Shown here in pieces: positions 20,113 to 30,307 of a stretch of DNA of 64,000 nucleotides. A program made the position numbers and the translations under genes. The notes below the pieces were generated by a model, which had not been told where the DNA came from, did not search any database, and saw only the letters and a list, made by a program, of their open reading frames with translations. Origin of the DNA: Sepioteuthis lessoniana (taxonomy: Eukaryota > Mollusca > Cephalopoda > Myopsida > Loliginidae); assembly GCA_963585895.1 (NCBI GenBank), contig OY757939.1, positions 39,226,956 through 39,290,955 of the forward strand, read 5' to 3'. Position 1 is the stretch's first letter. Each line of letters begins with the position of its first letter.

Positions 20113-20330
20113 TGTAACATATAACTGACACTGCCCAAAGATTTGGGACACTGATTTCAGTCTTGACTTAAGCACTGATCTTAAACTGTTGACATACACC
20201 TTACAGACCTTCTTCTCTATCTCCTTCACAAAGATATCGTCGATTTCAACGATGCCTAAGTACTTATATCTGTTCTCCTTTAGATAGTATATATCTTTCA
20301 CCGCTAGGTAATTCGATATCTATACATTCT
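20113..20330 (-). pseudogene. RLE-LINE reverse-transcriptase-distal fragment
   Basis: Minus-strand reading KENRYKYLGIVEIDDIF, VKEIEKKVCKVYVNSLRSVL and KSRLKSVSQ matches the YKYLG...RRV..(V/I)LKSKL block that follows the reverse-transcriptase domain in this type of LINE polyprotein. No catalytic residues are included. It abuts SINE-E and is a short remnant. Confidence 0.6.
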
Positions 20331-20429
20331 TCTTGTTTACCACGCTGCAATTTTACCACAGCATACTTCGAAATACCAAACTACATTCCAATGTCTATGC
20401 TTCACACTCAAACCATTTGGATGAGTGAC

Positions 20430-20492
20430 TCTCTCTCTCTCTCTCAATCTATCTATCTATCTATCTCTTTCTATCTATCTCTCTCTCTCTGG
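20430..20492. repeat. (CT)n/(CTAT)n microsatellite
   Basis: Mixed ct and ctat runs. Confidence 0.9.
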
Positions 20493-20529
20493 CTAGGCAA
20501 AGAGGTTCAGGTTAACATTGAATAATAAA

Positions 20530-20824
20530 GGTGGTGCCCGTGGTGTAATGGTTATCGTCGCAGGATATGGACACGGCGACACGAGTTCAAATCCTGGACC
20601 TGAATGATTGCATTTCACATAGCACTAATACCCTTGGGAAAGGTATGAATCCAATTATTCTCCCTCCAGCTATGGGTAAATAGTAGGACAGACTAGGTTC
20701 TACAGCCTTGGTGAGGCAACTAGTCTAGGAGAAGAAAAACTCTGAATTCAGACCTGTTAAACTCCGCTTAAAAATTGACCTTGTGTCATATCCAGCCCGA
20801 GCGGAGGGGTTGGGTAAATAGGAT
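20530..20824 (+). mobile_element. SINE-B, full length with 14-bp TSD
   Basis: Flanked by cattgaataataaa at 20516-20529 and 20825-20838. Head gtggtgtaatggttatcgtc (A-box region) and gagttcaaatcctggacctg (B-box region), core cccttgggaaaggtatgaat, tail ttgaccttgtgtcatatcca to ggggttgggtaaatagg. A perfect duplication and high similarity to copies at 582 and 23018 indicate recent activity. Confidence 0.88.
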
Positions 20825-20838
20825 CATTGAATAATAAA

Positions 20839-21299
20839 TGATCAGTTTGGCACAGTTCTTTTTTTCCAGTTTGTATCCCCTAACATCAGCTTTAGGAATA
20901 TAAATAGGAACTTGTTTGGGGACACTTAAGAACTGGGATTTTGAATTTGCTTGTTATTCCGCATGGTGATTGTGAAGAACTGGTTTCCTCCACAATTCAG
21001 ACGAAAGCCTGGTTGTTTCCAAAGTATCTGGTGTTAAACAACTTTTGGAGCTACTCTCAAGAGTACGATTTTTCGGCAAAGACAAGAGCACGAGTTATTT
21101 GAATATGATGTCAGTCAGATATAAGAGGAAACAAGCGTCAATAGAAGGAACTGAGCTATTGGACAAAGAAATAAAGAAAAACTATCAATCAATTATTTAG
21201 AAACGTTAGAAAGAAATTCCAAAAATCAAGAAGAAAATATAGCTTAAGGTCACAATCTACATCATTAACCTATGTAGTTTTAGTCTTACCAAGAGATAC
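20839..21299. other. Unassigned sequence
   Basis: No gene or known repeat recognised. Confidence 0.5.
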
Positions 21300-21960
21300 C
21301 TAAATACCATATTCGTTTTATTTTCGGCCTTGACCGCACAAACTTCCAACATCCATAGATCTAATAAGAGAAAATATTTTCACAACAAATTGTTTTCAAG
21401 AAACGGACTATATCCCGCAGAAACAATGATTGTCGCAGACCATACAAATAACCTAGTGGGGGGTCCTCGTGGTGTAATTGTTAAAAGTGATGGACTGCGG
21501 AATCGTAGTAAGCGAGTTCGTACTCCAGTCGCGCTATCACGTTCACTTTCGGGCAAATACCCTTGGGAAAGGTATGAACCCCCTTATCCTCCCAGCTATG
21601 GGTTAAATAGTACCACTACTGTTCTTCTAGGAGAATAGTTTTGGCATCAAATAACCAACAAAGATTGATATGCCATTAAACAAAGAAACCAAACCAAATA
21701 ACCTAGCACTTCTCGCAAATACACCAGCCCAAGCGGAATCTTTACAGCACATCGGGAGGCATTAATCTCTACAGGAATGCAAATAAAACAGAGTACATGT
21801 GATTTAAACAAAAAGAAACCATCTCAACTCTAAGTATCCGAACTCTAAAATTAGTAGAGCAGTTCACATAACTCAGCAGCAAAATCTCATCAACTGAAAG
21901 TGATGTCCACATCTATGTATATGGCCAGGAAGAGATAACGATGAGGGCAAGAGGAGGATG
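21300..21960 (+). mobile_element. RTE LINE fragment interrupted in its YADD motif region
   Basis: Before the SINE the frame reads NGLYPAETMIVADHTNNL, equivalent to YPAKTITDADYADD in the main RTE, so the catalytic Asp pair is Asn-Asn here. After the SINE it continues LALLANTPAQAESL, then NKTEYM and TISTLSIRTLKLVEQF-type text. Frameshifts and stops; inactive. Confidence 0.7.
21457..21694 (+). mobile_element. SINE-A with 12-bp TSD
   Basis: Flanked by caaataacctag at 21445-21456 and 21695-21706. Head gtggtgtaattgttaaaagt and gagttcgtactccagtcgcg, core cccttgggaaaggtatgaac and cagctatgggttaaatagta, tail ggcatcaaataaccaacaaa to aaagaaaccaaac. Inserted in RTE reverse-transcriptase sequence. Confidence 0.88.
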
Positions 21961-22164
21961 TCACTAAAAGGCCACAATTTGAACTTCACACATGGGTGGT
22001 GAGAGATAGACGGCCACTGAGAGAACAACTGCGAATTATTCTCGTCTTTATGTATTTATTTCACAACAAAGCAGCTCTTTTAAAGGATGACACTGCTTTC
22101 CTCACATTGGAGAGAGATGAAGAAAAAGTGACCGAAAAAAAAAAAAAAGCTTATTCATATATTT

Positions 22165-22300
22165 CCCTGTCATTCGGTGCGAATAACTTGGCATCCAGTT
22201 CCCAGTCACGGGTAAAATAGTCGGGTAGATTGGGCTCTCTAGCTTTGGTGGGGCGACTCATTTAGGAGAAGAAAAAACTTTGTATTCAAAACCAGAGGAG
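22165..22300 (+). mobile_element. SINE-B-like fragment
   Basis: cattcggtgcgaataacttg, gtcacgggtaaaatagtcgg and gcgactcatttaggagaaga follow the SINE-B core-to-tail order; diverged and headless. Confidence 0.5.
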
Positions 22301-22786
22301 TGTTGTGCTGAAGAATCTGTTGCACATTATCGAATTATTCTTTTGTTATCCGCTTGTCTAAAAAATATGGCTGGTTCTACACAAACCTTCACCACTATGA
22401 ACGAATCACTTGTGTAGGTAGTCGCACTTTAATACACCGAGATCGACAGGAGAATCCATTATATATAATTGTATTATGATTGCACCGTAAGTCGGCTGAG
22501 GCTGTAGAATAATCTGATTGCACCTCTGCATAGAAGTAAGACCACCTTGCAACGAGTGTCCTTGGTATGACACTAAACCGCATCTGATGGTGAGGCTTCA
22601 GTAATACTGGAGCTTTGGGGAATGTGAAATACCCCTTCATTCCTATTCGGGGACTACTCTGACCTTGTTAGGATTTCATTTAAAAGTCAAATAGAACTGT
22701 TCAATCATTTATTAAGGATGGTTATCATCAGTTATTTGAAACCATTCAGCTGTGTGCAAATTATTTATATTGCATAGGAATAGTTG

Positions 22787-23002
22787 TAGATCGTAATCGA
22801 AGGCTCCCTTTTCAATAGCTACTACACCGAGGCGTAGAGGAGAGCGCTACACCTTTCCCTGGATTGCTCCACTGTATTCTGGATCTGTACTTTGTAATGC
22901 TGCGTGTTAAGCATGGAGGCATCAAGTACCATTTTTTGGAGACTTTGATATGACTCGGGTTGAGATTGAACCCCGGTCTTCCAGGCCATTGGCGAACACT
23001 CA
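22787..23002 (-). mobile_element. SINE-C in element F
   Basis: Antisense SINE-C (tcgaaggctcccttttcaat to gccattggcgaacactca). The F target ataggaatagttg (22774-22786) and ataggaatatttg (23004-23016) bracket it, with one mismatch, as an aged duplication. Confidence 0.75.
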
Positions 23003-23017
23003 GATAGGAATATTTGA

Positions 23018-23305
23018 GGTGCCCGTGGTGTAATGATTATCGTCGTAGGAAATGGACACGGCGACACGAGTTCAAATCCTGGACGAGACTGATTGCATTT
23101 CCCATAGCACTAATACCCTTGGGAAAGGTATGAATCCAATTATTCTCCCTCCAGTTATGGGTAAATAGTAGGACAGACTGGGTTCTTCAGCCTTGGTGAG
23201 GCAACTAGTCTAGGAGAAGGAAAACTCTGAATTCAGACCTGTTAGACTCCGCTTAAAAATTGACCTAGTGTCATATCCAGCCCGAGTGCAGGGGTTGGTA
23301 AATAT
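23018..23305 (+). mobile_element. SINE-B, full length with 15-bp TSD
   Basis: Flanked by gataggaatatttga at 23003-23017 and 23306-23320. Same structure as the copies at 582 and 20530. It landed exactly in the right-hand target duplication created by the neighbouring SINE-C. Confidence 0.88.
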
Positions 23306-23460
23306 GATAGGAATATTTGAAACTATTTAAATGTGTGCAAACAAATTAAGTCTAACAATTCATTTAAAATTAAAGTTACCAATAAACTATTCGCTTACAG
23401 ATTACATATATAAAAACAGGATTTGGCATTAAATAATCCACAACCATTTGGCATTAAATA

Positions 23461-23639
23461 ATCCACAACCATTCAACCAACTAATGATTATATTTTATTT
23501 TGAATTACATTTAAGTCATTTTGTCATCTTTTTTTTTTTTTCTGTTTCAGCCAGAGATAAATCCAACCAGGTCGTTTCGGCCACGCTAAGATTTTTCAGC
23601 CGCAGATCACTTTTTCAGACATCTTTGATGCTCTGCTGC
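23461..23639. other. Unassigned sequence
   Basis: Contains a tract resembling a splice acceptor (tttttttttttctgtttcag, 23530-23550) but no open exon with recognisable coding follows. Confidence 0.4.
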
Positions 23640-23770
23640 AGATTGGGTGGTGTAATGGTTAGCAAGCTTGATTAGCAAAGCTTCACGAGTGAGTTTGAGT
23701 CTCACTGGATGCCCCATTCATTCAGCCTTGTGCTACAGCTAAGCAAAATGCTTAGTCAATTGCTATATAC
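23640..23770 (+). mobile_element. SINE-D, first of two in tandem
   Basis: Head gattgggtggtgtaatggtt agcaag-type A-box region, B-box region gtgagtttgagtctcactgg, then gccccattcattcagccttg and ctaagcaaaatgcttagtca. Confidence 0.75.
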
Positions 23771-23784
23771 TAAGTTGTGGACGC

Positions 23785-23915
23785 CTCGGGTGGTATAGTG
23801 GTTAGCAAGCTAGTCTAGCAAACCTTCACGAGTGAGTTCGAGTCTCATTGGATGCCCCATTCATTCAGTCTTGTGCCACATCTAAGCAAAATGCCTAGTA
23901 AATCTATATGTAGTG
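23785..23915 (+). mobile_element. SINE-D, second of two in tandem
   Basis: Head gcctcgggtggtatagtggt and gtgagttcgagtctcattgg, body cttgtgccacatctaagcaa. Same orientation as the previous copy and separated by about 15 bases. Best preserved SINE-D here. Confidence 0.8.
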
Positions 23916-24086
23916 GAATGGGCTATGGTGTTGACGACTTGAAGGTTGTCTTCGTATAATTGTCGAATCTAAGGACCATAACTTGCTATAATTATTTGAG
24001 AATGAGTGGAAACCAATTAGATAGCTTGTAGCTGGAGAAATGTATCATGGTTCAATATTTCTTTGTGCTAAACAATGTACTGAGTG

Positions 24087-24258
24087 TCTCAAAATAGATG
24101 CAACCCATTAATATGATAATGATTTATTACTGAGACAAACGCAATGATAGTCATTTGGAACACATTCTGTAAAAAATGCACCCTTTCTTTGAGTTTCTTG
24201 TCCCAGTAATAAATCATTATCATATTAATAAGGTGTATCTATTTTGGGATAGTTTTGA
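24087..24258. mobile_element. MITE-like element with ~50-bp inverted ends
   Basis: Left end gtctcaaaatagatgcaacc, attaatatgataatgattta and ttactgagaca mirrors right end tgtcccagtaataaatcatt, atcatattaataaggtgtat and ctattttgggat. Spacer about 68 bp. No coding. Confidence 0.75.
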
Positions 24259-24618
24259 ATGATTTTGTCTACAAATAAGTAGTGACAAAATATTTTTCCT
24301 CTCTTGCCCAAGACATTGTGATCAATAATTTTTAAGAGTTTACTATTTTCAAATCTGAGACAAAAAGAACACAATATTATTAGTAGTAGAGTTATTAGCA
24401 ATAACATGGGTCCTATGTATATTAAGACACCATATAAAACAAATCACGACAAATAAACAACATATTTCATTGCTTGAGCAAAGTTAAGGGAATGAATGCC
24501 GAAATGACTTGAATTACAAAAGTATACATTATAGGGAAAAGTCCTATCATGCAATAAAAGAGACATTTGATATTAGAGTCCCTGAGAGAATGGAAGTGGT
24601 TGTAGGAAGACTTATATC
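24259..24618. other. Unassigned sequence
   Basis: AT-rich; no gene or repeat recognised. Confidence 0.5.
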
Positions 24619-24639
24619 AAAGGTATCATCATCATCATC

Positions 24640-26473
24640 ATCATGTCGCACTGGTAACACGGATATCCCTGACCCTCTCTCGCCACTCATCCCTATCGTT
24701 CATCACCCCAGGCAGGTCTTCAGGGCAACATCCCGTATCCTCACATAGCTGCTGAATGTATGTTCGTGCTGGTCGTCCTCTTTTGCTCGGCCATGTGTGG
24801 GGGTCCATAAGAGTACATCTCTTATGAGTTCGTCCCTGCTTCTCCAGCAGTGTCCTGCATGTCTGGTTCGTCTAACTTGAATAGTTTTCGTGATAGGAGG
24901 CAGGTGGCCGTACAGTTGGTGTCTTGTGGGGTGTTGCCGCCAGGACTTGTTCAAGATTGCTCACAGCATTCTTGTGTAATTGCCGTCGAGCTTCTTCTCC
25001 AGCCGTTTTGTTAGCGTCCATGTAGTGCACCCATCTAGCAGTATCGATGTGACCGCTGCCTGGAAGAAACTGCGTTTCATTTTATCGGTTAGGTCTGATT
25101 TCCATATAATCGATAGCCTATTGATAGCTGTCCATGCTTTCGTTAACCTCGTTTCGATGTCCTTTTCGGTTGATTCGACGCTGCTTCCTAGGTAAGTGAA
25201 TTTGTCAACTAGTTTAAGAGGGGTTCCGTCTAGAGTGGAGATGTCCCCCGTTTAATTATAGCACATATATTCCGTTTTGTGTGCATTAACATAGAGGCCC
25301 GTGCCTGCGGCTGCTCGTTCCAAACTATGCAGTAGTGTTTCGGCTTGGTCGGGTGTATTTGCCAGTATCGCTATGTCATCGGCGTAGTCGGCGTCGGTAA
25401 TTGTTTTTGCGGGGTACCTTCTGCTTCTTTTCTTCGTCAGCTCGAAGCCATTCTCTCTGATTTTGTCAATCGATGTTCTAAGTACATAGTCTAGACAAAT
25501 GATGAAGAGGTACGGAGCCAGCGTGTCTCCTTGTAGTACTCCTGCTACAATGTCGAAGTATTCTGTGTCTCCATCTGGTGATCGTACTTTTACGTTGGTG
25601 TTTCTATAGAGAATCGTTATTACTGCTACGGTTTCTTTAGGTATGCCGTACGCTAGTAGGATTTGTTCCATCTTTCCTCTGTGAATGGAATCGAAGGCAT
25701 TGGTAAAGTCGACAAATATTAATGTCGCTTGTAGGTTTTTTGCCCGTACACCTTCAAGGATTCTACGGATGGTTAATATTTGTGAGGTCGTGGATCTATT
25801 TCTTCGGAAGCCATTTTGGTTTTTCCCAAGTATGTTGTCGATTTTGGGTTCTATGCGGTTTCGTAGTAGGGCATTGTAGATTTTGGCTGCTATGGATGTA
25901 AGTGTTATGCCTCGGTAGTTTTTGGCTAATCCGAGGTCCCCCTTTTGAGGGAAGGGGAGTATGCATCCCTTCATCCATCTATCTATCGGATTTTGATTGT
26001 ATACTGCGTTGCAGTGTCGGAGCAGTATGTCGTCGAATTGTCTGGTCTTCCATACTTCTGGGGGAATCTCGTCCAGCCCTGCAGCTTTCCTATTTTTAAT
26101 TTTTCTGAGAACCGAGTCGAGTTCTTCTTGTGTGAACGGTCCTAGTTTAATGTCTAACTGTTTACTAATTATTCTGGTGATTGGTTCATGTGTTATTTTC
26201 GGTGGGTTTCCAAGTAAGTTTTCGAAGTGCTGTTTCCACAGTTTTATTCTTTCTTATTGGTTTGCTGCTTTCAGTTTTGCTTTGGCTGTGTTCTTTCTTC
26301 TACTCACTTCGTTTATTGTTTGCCAGTTTATCCTAGATTGTCTATCTTCCACCGAGTTTCTAATCTTATCTATCTGATTTTAAATGTATTCTGTCTGTTC
26401 CTTTATATATATGCCTGCTAATTGATATTGTGCCGTTTTTAGTTTTAAGGCATTTGTGTTTTTGGGGGTTTTT
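24640..26473 (-). pseudogene. RTE reverse transcriptase and C-terminal region
   Basis: After the frameshift the frame runs LKLKTAQYQLAG, has stops within the linker (about 26380 and 26255), then FENLLGNPPKITHE and KIKNRKAAGLDEIPPEVWK. The RT core is NYRGITLTS, QNGFRRNRSTTSQ, FVDFTNAFDS (domain A), GVLQGDTLAPYLF (B) and DADYADD (C, near 25375-25395). A taa replaces a probable caa after EYMCYN (about 25250). The open reading resumes with TYLGSSVESTEKDIETR and an in-frame tga (about 24970), then HLPPITKTIQVRRT, LLWTPTHGRAK, a 1-nt shift (about 24777), GRPARTYIQQLCEDTGC and DEWRERVRDIRVTSAT. A handful of lesions only, so inactivation is relatively recent. Confidence 0.85.
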
Positions 26474-27670
26474 TCAATAGTTTTTGGAGGCTGTTTTCAC
26501 TAGTGCACGTTTTTCTCTCACTGCTAAAGTTTCCCATGGGACTCTATATTTAGTTTTGAGTTTTGTTGGAATGCATTTCGTTGCTGCCTCGAGGTGCGCA
26601 TTGACGAAATTTTCATATTCGTCGTTTGGTGTACTTTTTTCCGTCCTTTCTTGTAGTGTTTCGTATCTGTTTCTTAATTCTAATACGTATTTATCTTTTA
26701 TATCTCTGTTGTTCAAAAGGGCCCAGTCATAGTGTTTGGTGGTCGCTGTTCGTTTGGCGTTTTTTCGTAGGCTTAACCGTATTTTCGCCGTGGCTATTCG
26801 GTGATCGGTGGACACACCCTCGAAAGAGGAGTATGCCTCGCAATTCGTTGCACTATTTTTCCATTTCTTGTTTATAAGGACGTAGTCTATCTGAGCTTTA
26901 GTATTGTTCGCGTACGTGTATGTCCATAGTTTGCCCTCTCTTTTTTGGTAGTTTATATTGAGGCATGCTAATCTATTTTCTATCATGAAATCTGTTAGAT
27001 GTTGCCCATTCCTATTTGATGTGTTGTGGAGGCTGTATTTGTTGTTTCCGTTTTTCCCGATTTGTGCATTCATGTCTCCGCCAATGACTAACATGTTGTG
27101 TTTCGGGATGCTACGCACTAATGAGGATAACTCATCGTAGAAGGTGACTAGTTCAGTTTCTTCACTAACATTGATAGGGCTGTAGCAGGAGATGATTGTT
27201 GCTCTGGGGTTGCTGTTAAAAGTAGCTGCCATCATTCTAGGTTGTATTTTCTCAATGCTATTTAGCGTTTTTAATGCTCTAGGTCCTACAAGCAATCCTA
27301 CCCCTTCTACTGCGGCGTTGACAGAGTTTTTCCATGCCGATACAGTGACGTGCGACCATCCATTGCCAGTTTCATGATATTTGATATCTTCGGTATGCGT
27401 GTATCTGTGTTCTTGTATGCATATTATGTCAATCTTATGTTCTACGGCCGATGCAGTTAGCTCTGGTAGTTGTCCTATTCTATTTAAGGTTCTTACGTTA
27501 AGTGTCGCTATTTGTAGTGTTTGCTTGTATTTTAGTAGTTTTTGTCGTTTGAGCTCTATAGCTGATTTTTCGAACACTGAGGCCAGGGCTCCAACCTCAG
27601 CAGGACGCGCCCCTTTTTTACCCGCACGAAGAGCGATGCGGTTTGTGTATGTGGTTTGAGTGTGGGTCAT
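26474..27670 (-). pseudogene. RTE endonuclease domain, open for 398 codons
   Basis: Endonuclease of the exonuclease-endonuclease-phosphatase fold that nicks target DNA to prime reverse transcription. Visible motifs: LNVRTLN (residues 57-63), QEHR with the catalytic Glu (86-89), CYSP (162-165), GGDMNAQIG with Asp and Asn (197-205), QIDYVLI (260-266) and STDHR with the catalytic His (287-291). The first ATG is taken as start and has no family evidence upstream. The frame ends at a tga just where a 1-nt shift in a homopolymer region (about 26460-26475) would continue it, so this is the 5' part of one polyprotein. Confidence 0.85.
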
Positions 27671-27720
27671 GGTTATCTTTCGATGGCTGTTTTATTTTCT
27701 TCTATAGAAGCCACTCTTAT

Positions 27721-28130
27721 AGAGGAGCAGCAGTAGTTCCCCGATCGAACTAACGATCGTGAGCGTAAAGTCGTCAAACTCACGTCCCGGACCTATTTAG
27801 GTATTGAGTTTGGTCGTCCATGGGTTAATTCAGATACCTTTACGTACATCATGCCACTTCCCATGTGTACGTAAAAAAAAGGGGGGGAGTAATTTTGATT
27901 TAGGTTTTCTTAAGTTTTAACTTAGTTAAAGTCCAAGATTAAGGTACTTTCGTCAGACTTTCACAGGTACTGAATTTTTTTTTTTTTTTTTTTTTTTTGC
28001 GGTATTCTGACATTTTCCTAGGCTTTTTAGTTTTTCTTCTATACTACCGTTGGGAGCCGGGGAGGCTTTAGGAATTAGAGTTTTTACAAATGACAATTTT
28101 TTTTTGTGTATGGTAGCATTGTAATCTTTA
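27721..28130. other. RTE leader and unassigned AT-rich DNA
   Basis: 27721-27850 is less AT-rich and may be the RTE 5' untranslated region. A T25 tract lies at about 27967-27992. Confidence 0.45.
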
Positions 28131-28708
28131 GGCTTTTACTTTTTCTTCAAAACTACTGTTAGGCCTCTAAGAATTTTAAACTTTTATAAAAGATTCAAAA
28201 ACGTTTTGCCGTGTTCGCTGACATTTGGACAGAGTCATATATTCATTTTGGGTTTATAGTAAGCGTGTCTTTACATTTAAAACGCACAGTTTAAGCAATA
28301 TTTTACAAACAAAAATACAGCATAACATTTTGTAAAATTCAGCATTTTAAATTAATAGGACTTAAAGACATACTGACCAATATTGAAACATTTTTCCTCT
28401 GTTGGCACGTGAGTTCAAATCATTCCTCTTCCTTTTAGCATTTATTTACTACTGAATTTTAGGTATGTTTGGAGACGGTCTACTGTTCGTGACGGGGTGG
28501 GGAGGGCTACTAATTTCATCATTCTTTTTCTTTCTCTTTTTTTTGGGGGGTGCTGTGGTAGCTTTGGCAGCTTTAGGATTTTACTTTTTCTTCTAAACTA
28601 CTGTTAGGCCTCTAAGAATTTTAAACTTTTATAAAAGATTCAAAAACGTTTTGCCGTGTTCGCTGACATTTGGACAGAGTTATATATTCAATTTGGGTTT
28701 ATAGTAAA
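28131..28708. repeat. ~133-bp direct duplication, 443 bp apart
   Basis: 28131-28263 and 28574-28708 share acttttt cttc-aaactactgttagg, taagaattttaaacttttat, caaaaacgttttgccgtgtt, cgctgacatttggacagagt and gggtttatagtaa with few differences. A third weak partial match (ctttttagtttttcttctat, 28022) suggests an older tandem arrangement. Non-coding. Confidence 0.75.
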
Positions 28709-28729
28709 CAGTAGACCGGTTTATAGTAA

Positions 28730-28862
28730 ACAGTCTCCCGGACCATTGGCGAACACTCTACCCACTGGGCCAATGAGCCGGGTGGGTTAAGTAGTAACAC
28801 TACTATTCTTCAACTTTGGTATCAAATAACCGATAAAGTTAATACAAAGAAACCAAACCAAA
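28730..28862. mobile_element. SINE-C head fused to SINE-A tail
   Basis: tcccggaccattggcgaaca ctc (antisense SINE-C head) joins directly to taagtagtaacactactatt, tggtatcaaataaccgataa and aaagaaaccaaaccaaacc (SINE-A tail, sense). Composite of two fragments. Confidence 0.55.
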
Positions 28863-29744
28863 CCATAAACGTCCGGTTATAGATTTAAAAAAACACCAGA
28901 TTTTATTCAAAAACTTATATTACACCTATTTTTTTTTTTCAATTTAAAAGAAAATGACAATCGGAACAAAACCGGCACCCTTCACAATATCAGCCATCTT
29001 TTTATTAAAGAAAAAAAAATTACAAAAAAAAGCAAAAGAAATTTTTTTTTAGCATTCTGATGATATGGAGAGAACCCCTAAATCATAATAACGATGGCTA
29101 TTTTTGTTCCCGCAAAAAAATAAGAATAATGATAATCAGAAATTTTTATCCTAATCAGTGATAAAAGTGATAAAGATCACATGGATATAATCGATCAGTC
29201 TCTGCTTCATCTGTTCGTTCAAGAGAAGAAAAAAGTGCAGATGATAGCAATGTGTCCTAATGGGATCAAGAAATGAGTTAAAGTCATTCTCTCTAGATAG
29301 ACTAAACAATTTAGTCAGTAGCCTCAGTTTCCTCTCACCCCCAAAATTGCTGCAGAACTCTTGAAGTTTTAATTAAAAGACAAAACTTACTTATGTTTAG
29401 ACATAACTTTCTTTTGGTGCCAAAATAAATAAAAAGAGTTTGCACCTAATTTCAAGGTTTATTCCATCGGTATTATAAACAAAGGAACCATCTTTTTTCT
29501 TTTTGTTTTGTTTTGTTTTAGTTTGGTTTGGTTTGTTGTGGTTTCGGCTTTTTTTTTTTCTGGTAATACCGTTAAAGTTTAGGAAAGCACAGAAACAAAG
29601 TGAATCACAATTTTACCCTTTATTAATAAATGATTTCTTTCGATAACAAATTTTGGATTTTGTAATTTTCTGATATGAAAATATGTTTGGTCAGTTTGGT
29701 TGTTTGGTTTAATGGCAAAGGAATTAAGCTGCAAAGGAATTAAG
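28863..29744. other. Unassigned AT-rich sequence
   Basis: Many A and T homopolymers. No gene seen. Confidence 0.5.
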
Positions 29745-30060
29745 GATGGAAAAGGAAAAGATAGGGATACCTTTAAAGTCAATTTTTATTTTCGAGATTT
29801 ACGACTATTTTGTGGTTAGGAATGTTTTCCTGAACCAGTAGAAATGACCGTGCTTCCCGGAGTCTCAGGAATCATTTTTGGCTAATTGTGAATTTGAGGG
29901 TCCGCTATGAGTGTTTATGTTCAATTGGTATGTTCAGTTGACGCTGCTACGCTCAGGAGACACAACACGCTGCTAAGACTCCTAACCTTAGTGTGCTCCA
30001 ACTGGCTGTCGAGAGAAAAAGGACGTCCGCTCAGTCGAGGTATATCAAAGGAACTGAGAA
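29745..30060 (-). repeat. LTR-like repeat J
   Basis: gatacctttaaagtcaattt, gttttcctgaaccagtagaa and atgaccgtgcttcccggagt match repeat J. On the minus strand the AATAAA (complement near 29785) is preserved. Confidence 0.4.
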
Positions 30061-30307
30061 AGAGTTTCTTTTTCGTCACAATGAAACCCCTCTTTTTAGG
30101 TATGCGCCGATTTCGCTTCCTATCAGAGGCTCATTGGGGGATAGCTATTTTTGTACTTATTTTATTTCGTGTTTATTTTATTTTCAATGTTATTGTCTTC
30201 TTTTTATTTCTTATCTAAGCCCTACAGACACACCGCGAGATCCCAACAGACATGCCCATTCTCTTAGGGAGATAATTATTTATTGTCTCCCTAAATCACT
30301 TTTAGTT

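Larger units (their letters stand above)
22478..23460 (+). mobile_element. Element F carrying SINE-C and SINE-B insertions
   Basis: Sense F 5' domain (gtcggctgaggctgtagaat, gatggtgaggcttcagtaat) and middle (ttgaaaccattcagctgtgt) up to 22786. It continues after 23306 with gaatatttgaaactatttaa, gtgcaaacaaat and the tail ggatttggcattaaataatc. The tail fragment ggcattaaataatccacaac is duplicated at 23427 and 23448. Confidence 0.75.
24619..27720 (-). mobile_element. RTE-type LINE, nearly full length, recently dead
   Basis: A minus-strand non-LTR retrotransposon with an apurinic/apyrimidinic-type endonuclease, reverse transcriptase and C-terminal region in one (broken) polyprotein. It ends 3' in a short (ATG)n array, complement of tcatcatcatcatcatcatg at 24626-24645, as in RTE-clade elements. 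The 5' limit is not certain; a structured, less AT-rich leader runs to about 27,850. It explains the fragments at 6.7, 21.3 and 60.8 kb and may have mobilised SINEs (inference). Confidence 0.85.

Noticed and set aside
20530..20620. Possible tRNA gene (good A- and B-box-like motifs)
   Set aside because: It is the head of a full-length SINE-B with a 14-bp target duplication; cloverleaf pairing is incomplete and the same head recurs in other SINE-B copies.
23530..23640. Exon with polypyrimidine tract and cag acceptor
   Set aside because: No open conserved coding sequence or donor recognised; likely chance in T-rich DNA.
26484..27659. Plus-strand ORFs of 60-92 codons
   Set aside because: Shadows of the RTE endonuclease on the minus strand.
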